Assembly: GCF_023015865.1 (NCBI RefSeq) | Contig: NZ_JALKBC010000004.1 | Span: 310,770 to 374,769 of the forward strand | From: Arenibacter sp. F26102 | Lineage (GTDB): Bacteria; Bacteroidota; Bacteroidia; Flavobacteriales; Flavobacteriaceae | Direction of reading: 5' to 3' | DNA: 64,000 bases | Shown: piece after piece, positions 36,111 to 47,100 of the stretch | Layout: each line of letters begins with the position of its first letter | Position numbering within the stretch: the first letter of the stretch is position 1 | Position numbers and translations under genes: made by a program | The notes under the pieces: generated by a model | The model's input: the letters and a program-made list of their open reading frames with translations, nothing else | Told to the model about the DNA's origin: nothing | Database searches by the model: none

Positions 36111-37817
36111 ATGGCTACAATAGACTGGATCATACTTAGTGGAACCCTTTTATTTATTGTTGCCTACGGTGTATGGAAAACTAAGGGAAGTAAAGATGTT
36201 AAGGATTATGTACTTGGAGGTCATGATGCCAAATGGTGGACCATAGGTCTCTCCGTAATGGCCACACAGGCCAGTGCCATTACTTTTTTATCTACGCCTG
36301 GTCAGGCCTTTCATGATGGAATGGGATTTGTACAATTTTATTTTGGACTTCCCTTGGCCATGATAATAATATGTATAGTGTTTGTACCTATCTATCACAG
36401 GCTTAATGTTTACACGGCGTATGAGTTCTTGGAAAACAGATTTGATTTAAAAACCAGGACTCTGGCAGCACTGTTATTTTTGACTCAACGCGGACTTGCT
36501 GCTGGAATTACCATTTTCGCACCTTCTATTATTCTCTCTGCCGTATTGGGCTGGGACTTAAGAACCCTAAATATCTTAATAGGTATTCTTGTGATAATTT
36601 ATACCGTTTCCGGTGGTACCAAAGCAGTAAGTGTCACCCATAAACAACAAATGTTTATTATAATGACTGGGATGTTCATCGCATTCTTCTTTATTCTTGG
36701 TTATTTACCGGAAGACATTACCTTCAGCAAAGCTCTTAAGATTGCAGGTGCCAGCGATAAATTAAATATTTTGGACTTCAGTGTAAACACCACAAGCCGC
36801 TACACCTTTTGGAGCGGAATTACTGGTGGACTATTTCTTGCCCTGGCCTATTTTGGAACGGACCAAAGTCAGGTGCAAAGATATCTTTCGGGTAAAACAG
36901 TTCGCGAAAGTCAATTAGGGCTAATTTTCAATGGGTTGCTAAAAATACCTATGCAATTCTTTATATTATTGGTTGGTGTAATGGTATTTATATTTTTTCA
37001 GTTCAACCACGCACCACTCAACTTCAATCCCGCTGCCACCATTGCCATAATGGAATCTTCGTATGCGGAAGATTACAAGCTGTTGGAAGAGGAACACTTG
37101 GTATTGGAAGGAGAAAAAAGAATGGCCCAAAATAAATTCTCAGGTGCCCTAGATCTTAAGGAGTACGATGCCATTGAAGATGCAAAGCAAAACATTGTAA
37201 GTATCAATAATAAGGACAAAGAAAACAGACAGGCTGCCCAAGCTTTAATTTCTATGGCAAATGACAGTGTGGAGACCAATGACAAAGATTATGTGTTTAT
37301 CCATTTTATTTTAAATTTTTTACCAAAAGGACTTATTGGTCTTTTACTGGCCGTAATTCTGTCAGCGGCAATGTCCTCTACCGCTTCGGAATTAAATGCC
37401 CTAGGAACAGTAACTTCCTTGGACCTATACAAAAGAAACAAGAAGGGAGAATTTACCCAGGCGCATTATGTCAAGGTTTCAAAGTTGTTTACCCTATTGT
37501 GGGGCGTAATAGCCATTTCCATAGCCTGTGTGGCGAACCTTTTTGATAATTTAATCCAATTGGTGAACATTATTGGTTCTATATTCTATGGAAACGTTCT
37601 TGGTATCTTTCTAATCGCATTCTTTTTCAAATTTATAAAAGGTAATGCCGTTTTTGTAGCCGCCTTAATTACCCAATGCATTGTAATTATTGGTTGGAGC
37701 TATGATTGGATGTCCTATTTATGGTTAAATGCCTTCGGATGTTGCCTAATAATAGTTTTGGCAACTATATTGGAAGGTTTTGATCGTCTACTTAAGAATC
37801 CACCGATAGAGGCATAA
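36111..37817 (+). CDS. Sodium:solute symporter (SSS family)
   Basis: 568 residues, about thirteen to fourteen membrane helices, sodium-coupled uptake of a sugar, organic acid or related solute. Typical pieces: YVLGGHDAKWWTIGLSVMA near the start, STPGQAFHDGMGFVQFY, GGTKAVSVTHKQQMFIIM and LSAAMSSTASELNALGTV. A cytoplasmic or periplasmic insert of about 75 residues (325-400, LLEEEHLVLEGEKRMAQNK and following, coiled-coil-like) separates two helices, as in other Bacteroidota members. Gene order deacetylase-microprotein-symporter suggests that it imports the product of the PIG-L enzyme, which is inference. Confidence 0.92.
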   Translation: MATIDWIILSGTLLFIVAYGVWKTKGSKDVKDYVLGGHDAKWWTIGLSVMATQASAITFLSTPGQAFHDGMGFVQFYFGLPLAMIIICIVFVPIYHRLNVYTAYEFLENRFDLKTRTLAALLFLTQRGLAAGITIFAPSIILSAVLGWDLRTLNILIGILVIIYTVSGGTKAVSVTHKQQMFIIMTGMFIAFFFILGYLPEDITFSKALKIAGASDKLNILDFSVNTTSRYTFWSGITGGLFLALAYFGTDQSQVQRYLSGKTVRESQLGLIFNGLLKIPMQFFILLVGVMVFIFFQFNHAPLNFNPAATIAIMESSYAEDYKLLEEEHLVLEGEKRMAQNKFSGALDLKEYDAIEDAKQNIVSINNKDKENRQAAQALISMANDSVETNDKDYVFIHFILNFLPKGLIGLLLAVILSAAMSSTASELNALGTVTSLDLYKRNKKGEFTQAHYVKVSKLFTLLWGVIAISIACVANLFDNLIQLVNIIGSIFYGNVLGIFLIAFFFKFIKGNAVFVAALITQCIVIIGWSYDWMSYLWLNAFGCCLIIVLATILEGFDRLLKNPPIEA

Positions 37818-38046
37818 TAATTCCAATATAAATAGCCTCGACTGTATTATCGTGTTAAGAAAAATTCGTATATCCAATCTATATCTAAAATATTTATGAA
37901 TTGATTCGAGAAGGTAACCTTGGACCAAAATTCGAGTAAGTCATCAAAATTATAGGTAGATTCTTAAGAATATTTCTATATTTAGTGTTACCAATTGGTT
38001 AAAGTACCCTTGTAATGTTAAATTTTCTTCCCTCTTTTTATCTATT

Positions 38047-39090
38047 ATGAATATTAAAGAAAAATATACTATAAAGGACATTGCCCACATGGCAGGTGTT
38101 TCCAAGGGAACCGTGGATAGGGTATTACATAAACGGGGCAAGGTTTCCAAAAAAGCATTTGAGAAAGTAGACAAAGTCCTCAAGGAGATTGATTATAAAC
38201 CCAACCCAATTGCCCGAAACCTAAAAATAAATAAAACCTATAATATACATGTCCTACTTCCGGACCCACTTAAGGATCCTTATTGGATTCCTGCCAATGA
38301 AGGTATTATAGAAGCCTCTAATCAATTTATGCCTTTTGGTGTCATGGTTAGGAAATATTTTTATGACCCAAACGATAGAACTTCTTTTTTGGATGAATCA
38401 CGGCAAGCTATCATATCACAACCTGATGTACTTTTAATGGCACCTATTTTTGATAATGAATCACATGAGGTTTTAAAACATTGTTGCGAAAATAAAATTT
38501 CAGTGGTATTGTTCAATAACCACATAAATAGCTTCAAAGAACAAATTTTCATAGGTCAGGACTTAAACCAAAGTGGAAGGGTTGCAGCAAGTTTAATGAA
38601 TAAAATTATCGGGAAAAATGATGAAATTTCAATTATCCATATTAACAAGGAACCTCATATGCAACAAAAGGAAAATGGGTTCAAAGAATTTTTTAAGGAA
38701 AAATCAGGCAATAATCACCTTGTAATCTCCAAGGAATTCAATTCTGCTGAAAAACGCCGATTTAATAAAGATGTATCCGAATTCCTTAAAAGTAATAAAT
38801 CCATTAATGCATTCTTTGTTACCAATTCCAAAGCATACGTATTGATCGAAGCCTTTAAAGAACTTGAAATAAGGGAAAGAATCGTAATCGGGTACGATCT
38901 GTTAAAACCAAACATGAAGTATCTAAAAGAAGGTGCTATCAATTTTTTAATTCATCAAAAACCACATCGACAGGCTTATCTAGGTGTTAGTTGCTTGGCG
39001 GAACATTTTCTTTTCGGAAAAGGCTTGCCTACTCAAGAATTCCTACCTATTGATATTGTTACTTCTGAAAACGCCCAGTACTACTTATAA
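38047..39090 (+). CDS. LacI-family transcriptional regulator
   Basis: 347 residues: a HTH domain (about 8-30, YTIKDIAHMAGVSKGTVDRVL with the hinge DYKPNPIARNLK), and a type I periplasmic-binding-like effector domain (about 65-345, starting YNIHVLLPDPLKDPYWIPANEG). It usually represses uptake or degradation genes until a sugar effector binds. It lies 182 bp upstream of susC, on the same strand, with a perfect palindrome between them, so it is the most likely controller of the SusC/SusD cluster. The effector cannot be read from sequence. Confidence 0.9.
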   Translation: MNIKEKYTIKDIAHMAGVSKGTVDRVLHKRGKVSKKAFEKVDKVLKEIDYKPNPIARNLKINKTYNIHVLLPDPLKDPYWIPANEGIIEASNQFMPFGVMVRKYFYDPNDRTSFLDESRQAIISQPDVLLMAPIFDNESHEVLKHCCENKISVVLFNNHINSFKEQIFIGQDLNQSGRVAASLMNKIIGKNDEISIIHINKEPHMQQKENGFKEFFKEKSGNNHLVISKEFNSAEKRRFNKDVSEFLKSNKSINAFFVTNSKAYVLIEAFKELEIRERIVIGYDLLKPNMKYLKEGAINFLIHQKPHRQAYLGVSCLAEHFLFGKGLPTQEFLPIDIVTSENAQYYL

Positions 39091-39134
39091 GTAGGTTATT
39101 TATCACCCAAACCATAAAAAAATTAAGGTTTTAT

Positions 39135-39156
39135 TTAATGTGTTCGAACACATTAA
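39135..39156 (+). promoter_or_regulatory. 22-bp perfect palindrome, likely LacI-type operator
   Basis: A perfect inverted repeat with central CG, core TGTTCGAACA flanked by TTAATG and CATTAA, lies between the LacI gene stop and susC. The central CpG and the length match operators of LacI/GalR regulators. A -7-like TACTCTTTG follows at 39163-39171, so bound repressor would block RNA polymerase. No second copy was seen upstream of the regulator. Confidence 0.75.
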
Positions 39157-39202
39157 TGCGAATACTCTTTGTCAATTAAAAAAAAAGGGTTAATTTCACT
39201 AT

Positions 39203-39244
39203 TAACTTATTATTAACAAACAATAACTTATTATTAACAAACAA
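39203..39244 (+). repeat. Two tandem 21-bp repeats in the susC leader
   Basis: A 21-bp unit starting TAACTTATTATTAAC occurs twice in perfect tandem (39203-39223 and 39224-39244) and is followed by a degenerate third start. It lies in the untranslated leader between the palindrome and the susC ATG. It probably arose by slippage; a role in mRNA translation or stability is possible. Confidence 0.8.
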
Positions 39245-39272
39245 CTAATTTATTAACTCAAACAACTTTATT

Positions 39273-42200
39273 ATGATCAAAAAACTGCTATTATTTTTTG
39301 TACTGGTATTGGGGACCTACCCTTTATTGGCACAAACTAAAACGTTGACAGGAACGGTCACCGATGCTTTGGATGGTTCTCCTCTACCTGGTGTAAATGT
39401 CTTGGTACAAGGAACCACCACCGGAACACAGACTGATTTTGATGGAAATTATTCTATTGAAGCGGAAAGCGGCAATGTATTAGTGTTTTCTTTTATTGGA
39501 ATGAAAACGCAATCGGTAACCGTAGGTGCATCAAATACAATAAATGTATCCATGCAAGAAGATGCTGAACAACTTGGTGAAGTAGTTGTAACGGCATTGG
39601 GCATAGAAAGGCAAAAAAAGTCCCTTACCTATTCCACTCAACAAGTATCGCCTGAAGAATTGACCCAAGCCAGATCGCTTAACATTGTAAATGGTTTAAC
39701 CGGTAAGATTGCCGGTGTTTCCGTTACCACTGGATCTTCGGGAGTTGGTTCAGGTTCCAAGGTATTACTGAGGGGTAACCGTTCTATTAACGGTAGTAGC
39801 CAACCGCTCTATGTGGTTGATGGAATTCTTCTAAACGGAGATATATCAAACATAAGCCCAGATGATATTCAGAGTATCTCTGTCCTAAAAGGAGGAAACG
39901 CAGCGGCATTATATGGCAGTAGGGCCAACAATGGTGCAATTATTGTAACCACTAAATCAGGGCAAGGAACAAGGGAAGGAGTATCCTCTAGTGTTGGGTT
40001 TACTTCAACTCTTTCCGATCCGATACATCTTTTAGACTTTCAAAATGGATATGGTCAAGGATCTGCTGGGGCTTATGCTAACTCGGCTACCACTTCCTGG
40101 GGGCCCGCGTTTGACGGTAGTCAGGTTGCCCATTGGACCAACGACCCAAGTAATCCCAATTTTGGTGGTACTTATGCCTATGAAGCGCAGCCGGACAATG
40201 TTGAAGACTTTTTTCGTACAGGTCATGAATTGGCCACAAACCTTGCTGTAAATGTAAATGGTGAAAAATCCAATGTTTATCTAGGTTACACATTTACCGA
40301 GGCTGGTGGGATTATCCCAAATAATGATTTAAAAAGACATAGCATTACTACAAGAGTCACTTCTGAATTGACGGACAAACTTAGCGTTGATGCCAAAGTA
40401 AATTATATCAGGGACGACTTCTCCAACATACTTGGTACCGGTGAAGGTTATGACAACCCGCTTCGATATTTATACATAATGCCAAGAAATATCAGGACAC
40501 AAGATTTAGCTGATTATGATTTTATCAATGAGGAGGGTAAGCTACGGCAACACTATTTCCTTCCCCGATTTAACGGTGGTGGAAATCCATATTGGACGAT
40601 TAACCGTGTAAATAATCCTAGATTGGACGAAAGGGTATTGGCATTGCTATCATTAAAATATCAGATAACTGATGATTTGTCTTTACAAGCTAGATCTACA
40701 ATGGATAGGACAAGTAGATCAGAAGAGTTGAAAAGGTATAATGACACCTATACTACGGCGCAATTTGGATCATATACAAATACGGCAAGTAATTCTTATG
40801 ATTGGAATACAGATGTACTCCTAAGCTATAATAAGGATATTACGGATGATTTTAATATAAATGTAAGTGCAGGTGCCAACCAAAGGGTATTTAAATATAA
40901 CCAACTAGTAGGTAATGGAACCACCTTTACCATTGAGAATTTCTTTGCCTTGGCAAATACATCAGATCCAACTGCGACTGAATCTTTGGACAGATTTGAA
41001 GTACAATCTGTTTACGGTTTTGCGGAATTTTCATATAAAAATGCTTTATTCTTAAACGTTACAGGAAGAAATGATTGGAGTTCAACCCTACCTGCGAATA
41101 ACCGGTCTTTTTTCTATCCATCTGTAGGACTTACAGGTGTTGTAAGTGAGATGCTTGAATTTCCAAATGCTTTTAATTACCTTAAATTGAGAGGTTCTTG
41201 GGCGGAAGTAGGTAACGATACGGACGCTTTTGCTCTTTCACAACGGGCTGATATCGCAAATGGTACTTTGACCTTAAACTCAACCCTACCGAATCCCGAT
41301 CTAAAACCAGAGAGTACGACTACTACTGAGGTTGGTTTTGATGCTGGCTTTTTGAATAACAGAATTACATTAGATTTCACCTGGTATAAGTCTAATAGTT
41401 CTGATCAAATATTTAGGACACCAACGCCAACTGGTTCTGGAATAGCAAGCAGATTCCAAAATGGGGCGGATATCCAAAATACGGGTATAGAAGTTGTATT
41501 GGGTGCAAATATTATGAGCACGGCAGATTTCTCATGGGATATAGATTTAAATTTTGCCAAAAATGACAGTGAAGTTGTGGAACTTTCTGAAGGTGTGGAC
41601 GAACTTACCATTAACACAGATTTTATCAGGACGTATAAATTGGTCAAAGGTGGTGAGTTTGGAGACGTTTTCTCCAGAGGCTACCAAAGAGATGACCAAG
41701 GCAGGGTTCTTATAGATGCCTCTGGTCTTCCGTTGGTCACCTCTGGCATTGGAGATGTCCTGGTATCTAACTTTAACCCAGACTGGTTGGGTGGTATCAG
41801 AAATACATTTAGATACAAAAATTTCAATTTTAGTACCCTTATCGATATACGTGAGGGAGGATCGGTCATTAGTTTTACCGAAGCTATTTTAGCTAGTGAT
41901 GGGGTATTGCAGAGTACAGTCCAAGGCAGGGACGGAAGTCTGGTCTTTGGTCAAAATATTTTTGGAGGTGAAACAGCCGTATCAGAGGCAGATGGATCTG
42001 CTAACAGCACAGCAGTTACCGCTGAAGATTTTTGGAATAGAGTGGGTGGTAGAAATACGCCTGTAGGTGAAGCATTTAAAAGGGATGCGTCTAACATTAG
42101 AGTTAGGGAAATAATCCTAGGCTATACTTTACCCCAGCAGATCTTGTCCAAAACGTTTATAACTTCTGCAAATATTTCCTTGGTGGGTAGAAATTTATTT

Positions 42201-42332
42201 TTTATCTCCAATTCTGCAAATACTATAGATCCAGAATCTGTAGCTAATACGGAAAACACGGCTGAAGGTAGAGAATCTTTTGCTCCTCCGACTACACGAT
42301 CAGTAGGTGTATCAATAAATTTTGGTTTCTAA
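39273..42332 (+). CDS. SusC-like TonB-dependent outer-membrane receptor
   Basis: 1019 residues. Signal peptide (1-20, ending PLLAQ); a CarboxypepD-regulatory-like domain (about 24-95, LTGTVTDALDGSPLPGVNVLVQG); then the plug domain (about 115-225, with RGNRSINGSSQPLYVVDGILL) and a 22-strand barrel, ending in GVSINFGF. It imports an oligosaccharide or other large nutrient through the outer membrane with TonB energy. SusD follows 27 bp later. It is controlled, I infer, by the LacI palindrome upstream. Confidence 0.95.
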   Translation: MIKKLLLFFVLVLGTYPLLAQTKTLTGTVTDALDGSPLPGVNVLVQGTTTGTQTDFDGNYSIEAESGNVLVFSFIGMKTQSVTVGASNTINVSMQEDAEQLGEVVVTALGIERQKKSLTYSTQQVSPEELTQARSLNIVNGLTGKIAGVSVTTGSSGVGSGSKVLLRGNRSINGSSQPLYVVDGILLNGDISNISPDDIQSISVLKGGNAAALYGSRANNGAIIVTTKSGQGTREGVSSSVGFTSTLSDPIHLLDFQNGYGQGSAGAYANSATTSWGPAFDGSQVAHWTNDPSNPNFGGTYAYEAQPDNVEDFFRTGHELATNLAVNVNGEKSNVYLGYTFTEAGGIIPNNDLKRHSITTRVTSELTDKLSVDAKVNYIRDDFSNILGTGEGYDNPLRYLYIMPRNIRTQDLADYDFINEEGKLRQHYFLPRFNGGGNPYWTINRVNNPRLDERVLALLSLKYQITDDLSLQARSTMDRTSRSEELKRYNDTYTTAQFGSYTNTASNSYDWNTDVLLSYNKDITDDFNINVSAGANQRVFKYNQLVGNGTTFTIENFFALANTSDPTATESLDRFEVQSVYGFAEFSYKNALFLNVTGRNDWSSTLPANNRSFFYPSVGLTGVVSEMLEFPNAFNYLKLRGSWAEVGNDTDAFALSQRADIANGTLTLNSTLPNPDLKPESTTTTEVGFDAGFLNNRITLDFTWYKSNSSDQIFRTPTPTGSGIASRFQNGADIQNTGIEVVLGANIMSTADFSWDIDLNFAKNDSEVVELSEGVDELTINTDFIRTYKLVKGGEFGDVFSRGYQRDDQGRVLIDASGLPLVTSGIGDVLVSNFNPDWLGGIRNTFRYKNFNFSTLIDIREGGSVISFTEAILASDGVLQSTVQGRDGSLVFGQNIFGGETAVSEADGSANSTAVTAEDFWNRVGGRNTPVGEAFKRDASNIRVREIILGYTLPQQILSKTFITSANISLVGRNLFFISNSANTIDPESVANTENTAEGRESFAPPTTRSVGVSINFGF

Positions 42333-42359
42333 AAAAAACGTAACTTTAAAAGAAATAAG

Positions 42360-43967
42360 ATGAAGAAAATAATAACAAAACTTAGTATCTGTACACTATT
42401 TGTCCTTTTTTTGGGCAGTTGTACAGACGACTTTACAGAGTTAAATTCTGACCCGAAAAACTTTACGGCGGATGCTGTGACTCCTGCAGATTTGCCCCTG
42501 TTTGTAAAAAGGGCATTATACACACCAGATTTTACTCCTTTTGGTAATCCAGGCGACGGGAGAGGGGCGTTTCAATTATCACATTCCCTATTCCCTGATA
42601 TCTATGCAAATTATATGGCCACTACCGCTGCAAATTTCGACAGCGATCAGTTTGATTTAGTAGGGAGATGGCTAAATGGTGCATATACTTATTTTTACAC
42701 CCAAGCTGCTCCTAATATGAAGTTTGCTGAAGATACATCCGAGGAATTAGGATTGGCCGTGGAAAATGCTATGATGAAGGTATGGAGGGTCTATGGTTAC
42801 CATAGAATTACCGATGCCTATGGTCCCATTCCCTATCTTAATTTTGGAAATCTTGAAAATACAGTACCTTATGATTCGCAAGAAGCTATCTACAACGATT
42901 TTTTCACCACTTTGGATGAAGCCGTTACTGTATTTAAAGCCAATGCAGGAGGCACTTCGTTTTTAGTTGGTAATGATATTATATTTGAAGGAGATGTAGA
43001 TTCTTGGCTAAGATTTGCCAATAGTTTACGCTTGCGATTGGCTATCAGAATTAAATATGCAAATGCTGGAAAATCAAAGACAGAAGCAGAAAAAGCTATA
43101 TCTGATGGAGTAATAGTTGATAATGCTCAGAATGCAATGATTCCGACCAGCAACAATTTTAGAAATCATTATACGACCATTACCCAATGGGGAGAATTCC
43201 GAATGAGTGCCGATATGGAGAGTATCCTGAAGGGCTACCAGGACCCTAGGATTGGAAGTTATTTTGCAGAGGCTAATATGCCTGACCCTTCGGACGATCC
43301 GATAGGAATTACTTTTAACTATGAAGGCCTGCAGAATGGGCAGTTAAAATCCGCCAAACAAGGAACAGATTTCAATAACATGATATCGGACATGGCAGCA
43401 CCTTATACGGCGGCTGATACGCCCGGTCCAAATATTGTAGTTATAGGAGCTGCAGAGGTTTATTTCTTAAGGGCAGAAGGTGCCTTGGAAGGTTGGTCCA
43501 TGGGAGGTGGAACAGCTGCGAGTTATTATAATCAAGGAATAGACGCTTCCCTATCGCAATATGGATATGACGGAACGGATCTCTCTGGTAATGATTATAA
43601 AACCAGTGCCAATGTACCTGCGGCTGCTAGTGCCTCTCTTCCACCAGTATCTACGGTTCCAATCGCCTACAATGCGGCGGGATCTGCAGAAGAACAGTTA
43701 GAGCAGATCATTACGCAAAAGTGGATTGCCTTATATCCTAATAGTGAGGAAGCTTATGCTGAAAGAAGGAGGACCGGATATCCAACCCTTTTCAATAGGG
43801 TTAATTCTATAAATCCTCTAATCCCGGTAGATCAGATTCCTAGGAGAATGCCCTATGTATCCAGTGAATATGATAATAATGGAACGGCTGTACAGGAGGC
43901 TGTTAGTAGCTTATTGGGAGGGCCTGATAACGGTACTACCAAACTCTGGTGGGATGCGAAGAATTAA
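42360..43967 (+). CDS. SusD/RagB-like nutrient-binding lipoprotein
   Basis: 535 residues with a lipoprotein signal (lipobox LFLGSC, Cys at about 21), typical start TDDFTELNSDPKNF, and TPR-like helices that dock on SusC. The form NAMMKVWRVYGYHRITDAYGPIPY is characteristic of the SusD-like_2 (PF12771-type) branch rather than classical SusD. C-terminal QKWIALYPNSEEAYAERRRTGYP fits that family. It is co-transcribed with susC and followed by a strong terminator. Its substrate is unknown. Confidence 0.93.
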   Translation: MKKIITKLSICTLFVLFLGSCTDDFTELNSDPKNFTADAVTPADLPLFVKRALYTPDFTPFGNPGDGRGAFQLSHSLFPDIYANYMATTAANFDSDQFDLVGRWLNGAYTYFYTQAAPNMKFAEDTSEELGLAVENAMMKVWRVYGYHRITDAYGPIPYLNFGNLENTVPYDSQEAIYNDFFTTLDEAVTVFKANAGGTSFLVGNDIIFEGDVDSWLRFANSLRLRLAIRIKYANAGKSKTEAEKAISDGVIVDNAQNAMIPTSNNFRNHYTTITQWGEFRMSADMESILKGYQDPRIGSYFAEANMPDPSDDPIGITFNYEGLQNGQLKSAKQGTDFNNMISDMAAPYTAADTPGPNIVVIGAAEVYFLRAEGALEGWSMGGGTAASYYNQGIDASLSQYGYDGTDLSGNDYKTSANVPAAASASLPPVSTVPIAYNAAGSAEEQLEQIITQKWIALYPNSEEAYAERRRTGYPTLFNRVNSINPLIPVDQIPRRMPYVSSEYDNNGTAVQEAVSSLLGGPDNGTTKLWWDAKN

Positions 43968-43986
43968 TATATTTTAAAATTCATTT

Positions 43987-44022
43987 AAAAAGACCGCCAC
44001 TAAAAGCGGTCTTTTTTTTTTT
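43987..44022 (+). terminator. Rho-independent terminator after susD
   Basis: AAAAAGACCGC, an 8-nt loop and GCGGTCTTTTT form a perfect stem followed by a long run of T (44012-44022). Located 20 bp after the SusD stop, it separates the SusCD pair from the downstream lipoprotein gene. Confidence 0.85.
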
Positions 44023-44101
44023 AACGTATAAAACGATGTTTCCCTTTTTTGCTAAACATTAAATTTATTAGATTTATATATACTTAATTATACATGAAGA
44101 T

Positions 44102-47100
44102 ATGCACCATACCCTAAAATATGCCCTACTTGCCACTATTGCAATTTCTATTTCCTGTACACGGGATGATACCAGTAAAATGTTTACTCTTCTACCTCCA
44201 AACATAACAGGTATCGAATTCAAAAATGTACTCAAGGAAACTGATGAATTTAATGTACTAGAATACGGTTATCTCTATAATGGTGGAGGGGTTTCGATTG
44301 GAGATGTCAATAATGACGGTTTTTCAGACCTGTACTTCACTGGAAATATGGTTGGGAGTCGTTTGTATATCAATCAAGGAGATTTTAAATTTAAGGAAAT
44401 AGCTGAAAAAGCTGGTGTGTTCGCTGAGGGTCTATGGAACACTGGCACCACCATGGCAGATGTTAACGCCGATGGCTTATTGGATATTTATGTTTGTCGT
44501 TCCACAGCACAGGCTTCTAACAAAAGAAGAAACCTACTTTTTATTAACAATGGTGATCTTACGTTTACAGAAAAAGGCGCCGAGTATGGTGTAGATGATT
44601 CCGGGTATTCTACGCAAGCTTCTTTTTTTGATTATGATAAAGATGGGGATTTAGATCTGTATGTCCTTAACCATTCGATTCAAGATTATGCAGGGTTTGG
44701 GCAGATAACATCTTCCTTGAAAAAACGTAAAAACGATGACTATTCAGATAAGCTTTATAGGAACGATAATGGAAAGTTTGTTAACGTAAGCGATCAAGCT
44801 GGTCTAGTTTCAAACGTTCTTGGATTTGGACTTGGAATAGCCGTATCAGACGTTAATAATGACAACTGGCCGGATATTTATATTTCAAATGACTACAACG
44901 AACAGGATTATCTATATATCAATAATCATGACGGTACTTTTACCGAAAGCTTGGAGAAATATATTGGCCATACTTCACTTTATTCCATGGGTTCCGATAT
45001 AGCGGATATCAACAATGATGGGTTTACCGATATAATGACCTTGGATATGCTTCCTGAAGATAATTATCGCATAAAAATGGTCTCAGGTCCGGACAATTAT
45101 GACAAAAATAGTCTCTTGGAAAAATCTGGATTTTATAATCAAACAATGCGTAACATGCTGCAAATAAACAATCAAGGACGGTCATTTTCGGAAATTGGTC
45201 AATTCGCCGGGGTTTCCAACACCGACTGGAGTTGGGCCTCCCTTTTTACAGATTTGGACAATGACGGCTTTAAAGATTTGTTTATTACCAATGGCTATAA
45301 ACGGGATTACACCAATATGGATTTCATGAATTATGCCGTACATGAAAAGCTAAAGGAAAATAATACAGGGGTGGCAACCGCTATTTCGGATTTATTGGAA
45401 AAAATGCCCGCCACAATTGTGGAAAATTACACCTATCATAACAACGGCGATCTTTCTTTCTCCAAGGTCAACAAAGAATGGGGCCTAGATCAGAAGTCGC
45501 TATCCAACGGTGCAAGTTATGCTGATCTGGATAACGATGGTGATCTGGACCTAGTGGTCAATAATATAGACGAACATCCATTCGTTTACAGAAACAATAG
45601 TGATTTGCATAATACCAACCACCACCTGAAATTCAATTTTAAAGGCGAAGGAAAGAATACATTTGGGATTGGCTCCAAAGTCATAATAAATATTGGTAGT
45701 GAAATACTTATGCAGGAATTGATGCCTACTAGAGGATTTCAATCTTCCGTGGATTTTAATTTAATTTTCGGATTAGGGGCCGTTGAGACAGTTGATAAGG
45801 TGAAAATTATTTGGCCGGATGGCAAGGTTCAGATTATTACCGATGTAAAAGCCGATCAAACAATTACACTAAATCAGAAGGATGCCACTTTGGTGGAGAA
45901 TAATTCCGAAGTAATAGTCGGCAAAACCTATTTTAACAATATAACCAAAGACAGCCTTATCCCCTACCTTCATTTGGAAAATGATTATAACGATTTTAAG
46001 AGGGAACAGTTGCTGCCGCATAAATTATCTACCCAGGGTCCAAAAATCACCAAAGCGGATGTGAATAATGATGGACTGGAAGATATATTTGTTGGAGGTG
46101 CTAAGGGAAGTGAAGGAAAAATGTTTGTGCAAACACCATCAGGAAAGTTTTCACCCATCAATGAAAAGGTATTTATCACGGATAAAGATTCAGAAGACAT
46201 TGGATGTCTATTCTTAGATGCGGATAACGATAATGATATGGATCTATATGTGGTAAGTGGAGGCAGCGATTTTAATGAAAACTCCCCTGAATTGCAAGAT
46301 AGACTGTACTTAAACGATGGCAGGGGCAACTTTTCCAAAAAAACCGCGGCATTGCCGAAAATGCTTACAAGCAGTTCAACCGTTAAGGCTTCCGATATTG
46401 ACGGGGACGGGGATTTAGATCTTTTTGTGGGAGGTAGATCGGTGCCCGGTAAATACCCCACTTCGCCGAGAAGTTATATTTTGGAGAATAATGGAAAAGG
46501 AACATTCAAGGACATTACTACTACAGTTAATAAGGACCTTGAATATCCCGGAATGGTCACAGACGCTTTATGGACCGATTTTGACAATGACAATATTAAT
46601 GATCTTATTATTGTTGGTGAATGGATGGGCATTAGAACATTCAAGAACGTAAAAGGTAAATTGGTGGAACTTTCAGTAAATAACGGCCTAAATGATTCCG
46701 AAGGATGGTGGAACAGTATTGAACAAGGGGATTTTGACAAGGATGGCGATATGGATTATATTATTGGAAACTTCGGTAGAAATTCCCAGTTAAAAACCTC
46801 AATAGCCGAACCGGTTAGTTTATATACCAAAGATTTTGATAATAATGGTTCACTAGATCCCATACTTAGTTCCTATAATATGGGTGAAGAATTCCCTGTT
46901 TTTTCCAAAGATGATATGGTGGGGCAATTAAGTGGGCTAAAAGGGAAATATTTAAATTATTCCGATTATGCCGCAGCGAAAATCACGGATGTCTTTAATG
47001 CAGAGGAATTAAAGGATGCAATGGTCTTGAAAGCCAAAAACTTTGACACCAGCTATATGGAAAACCTAGGGAATGGTAAATTTAAATTGGTTCCACTGCC

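Noticed and set aside
37990-37999. ACCAATTGGT palindrome upstream of the LacI gene as a second operator
   Set aside because: Short, lacks the central CG, and shares no sequence with the 22-bp palindrome at 39135.
39203-39244. Tandem 21-bp units considered as a CRISPR-type array
   Set aside because: No spacers and only two units; simple tandem duplication.
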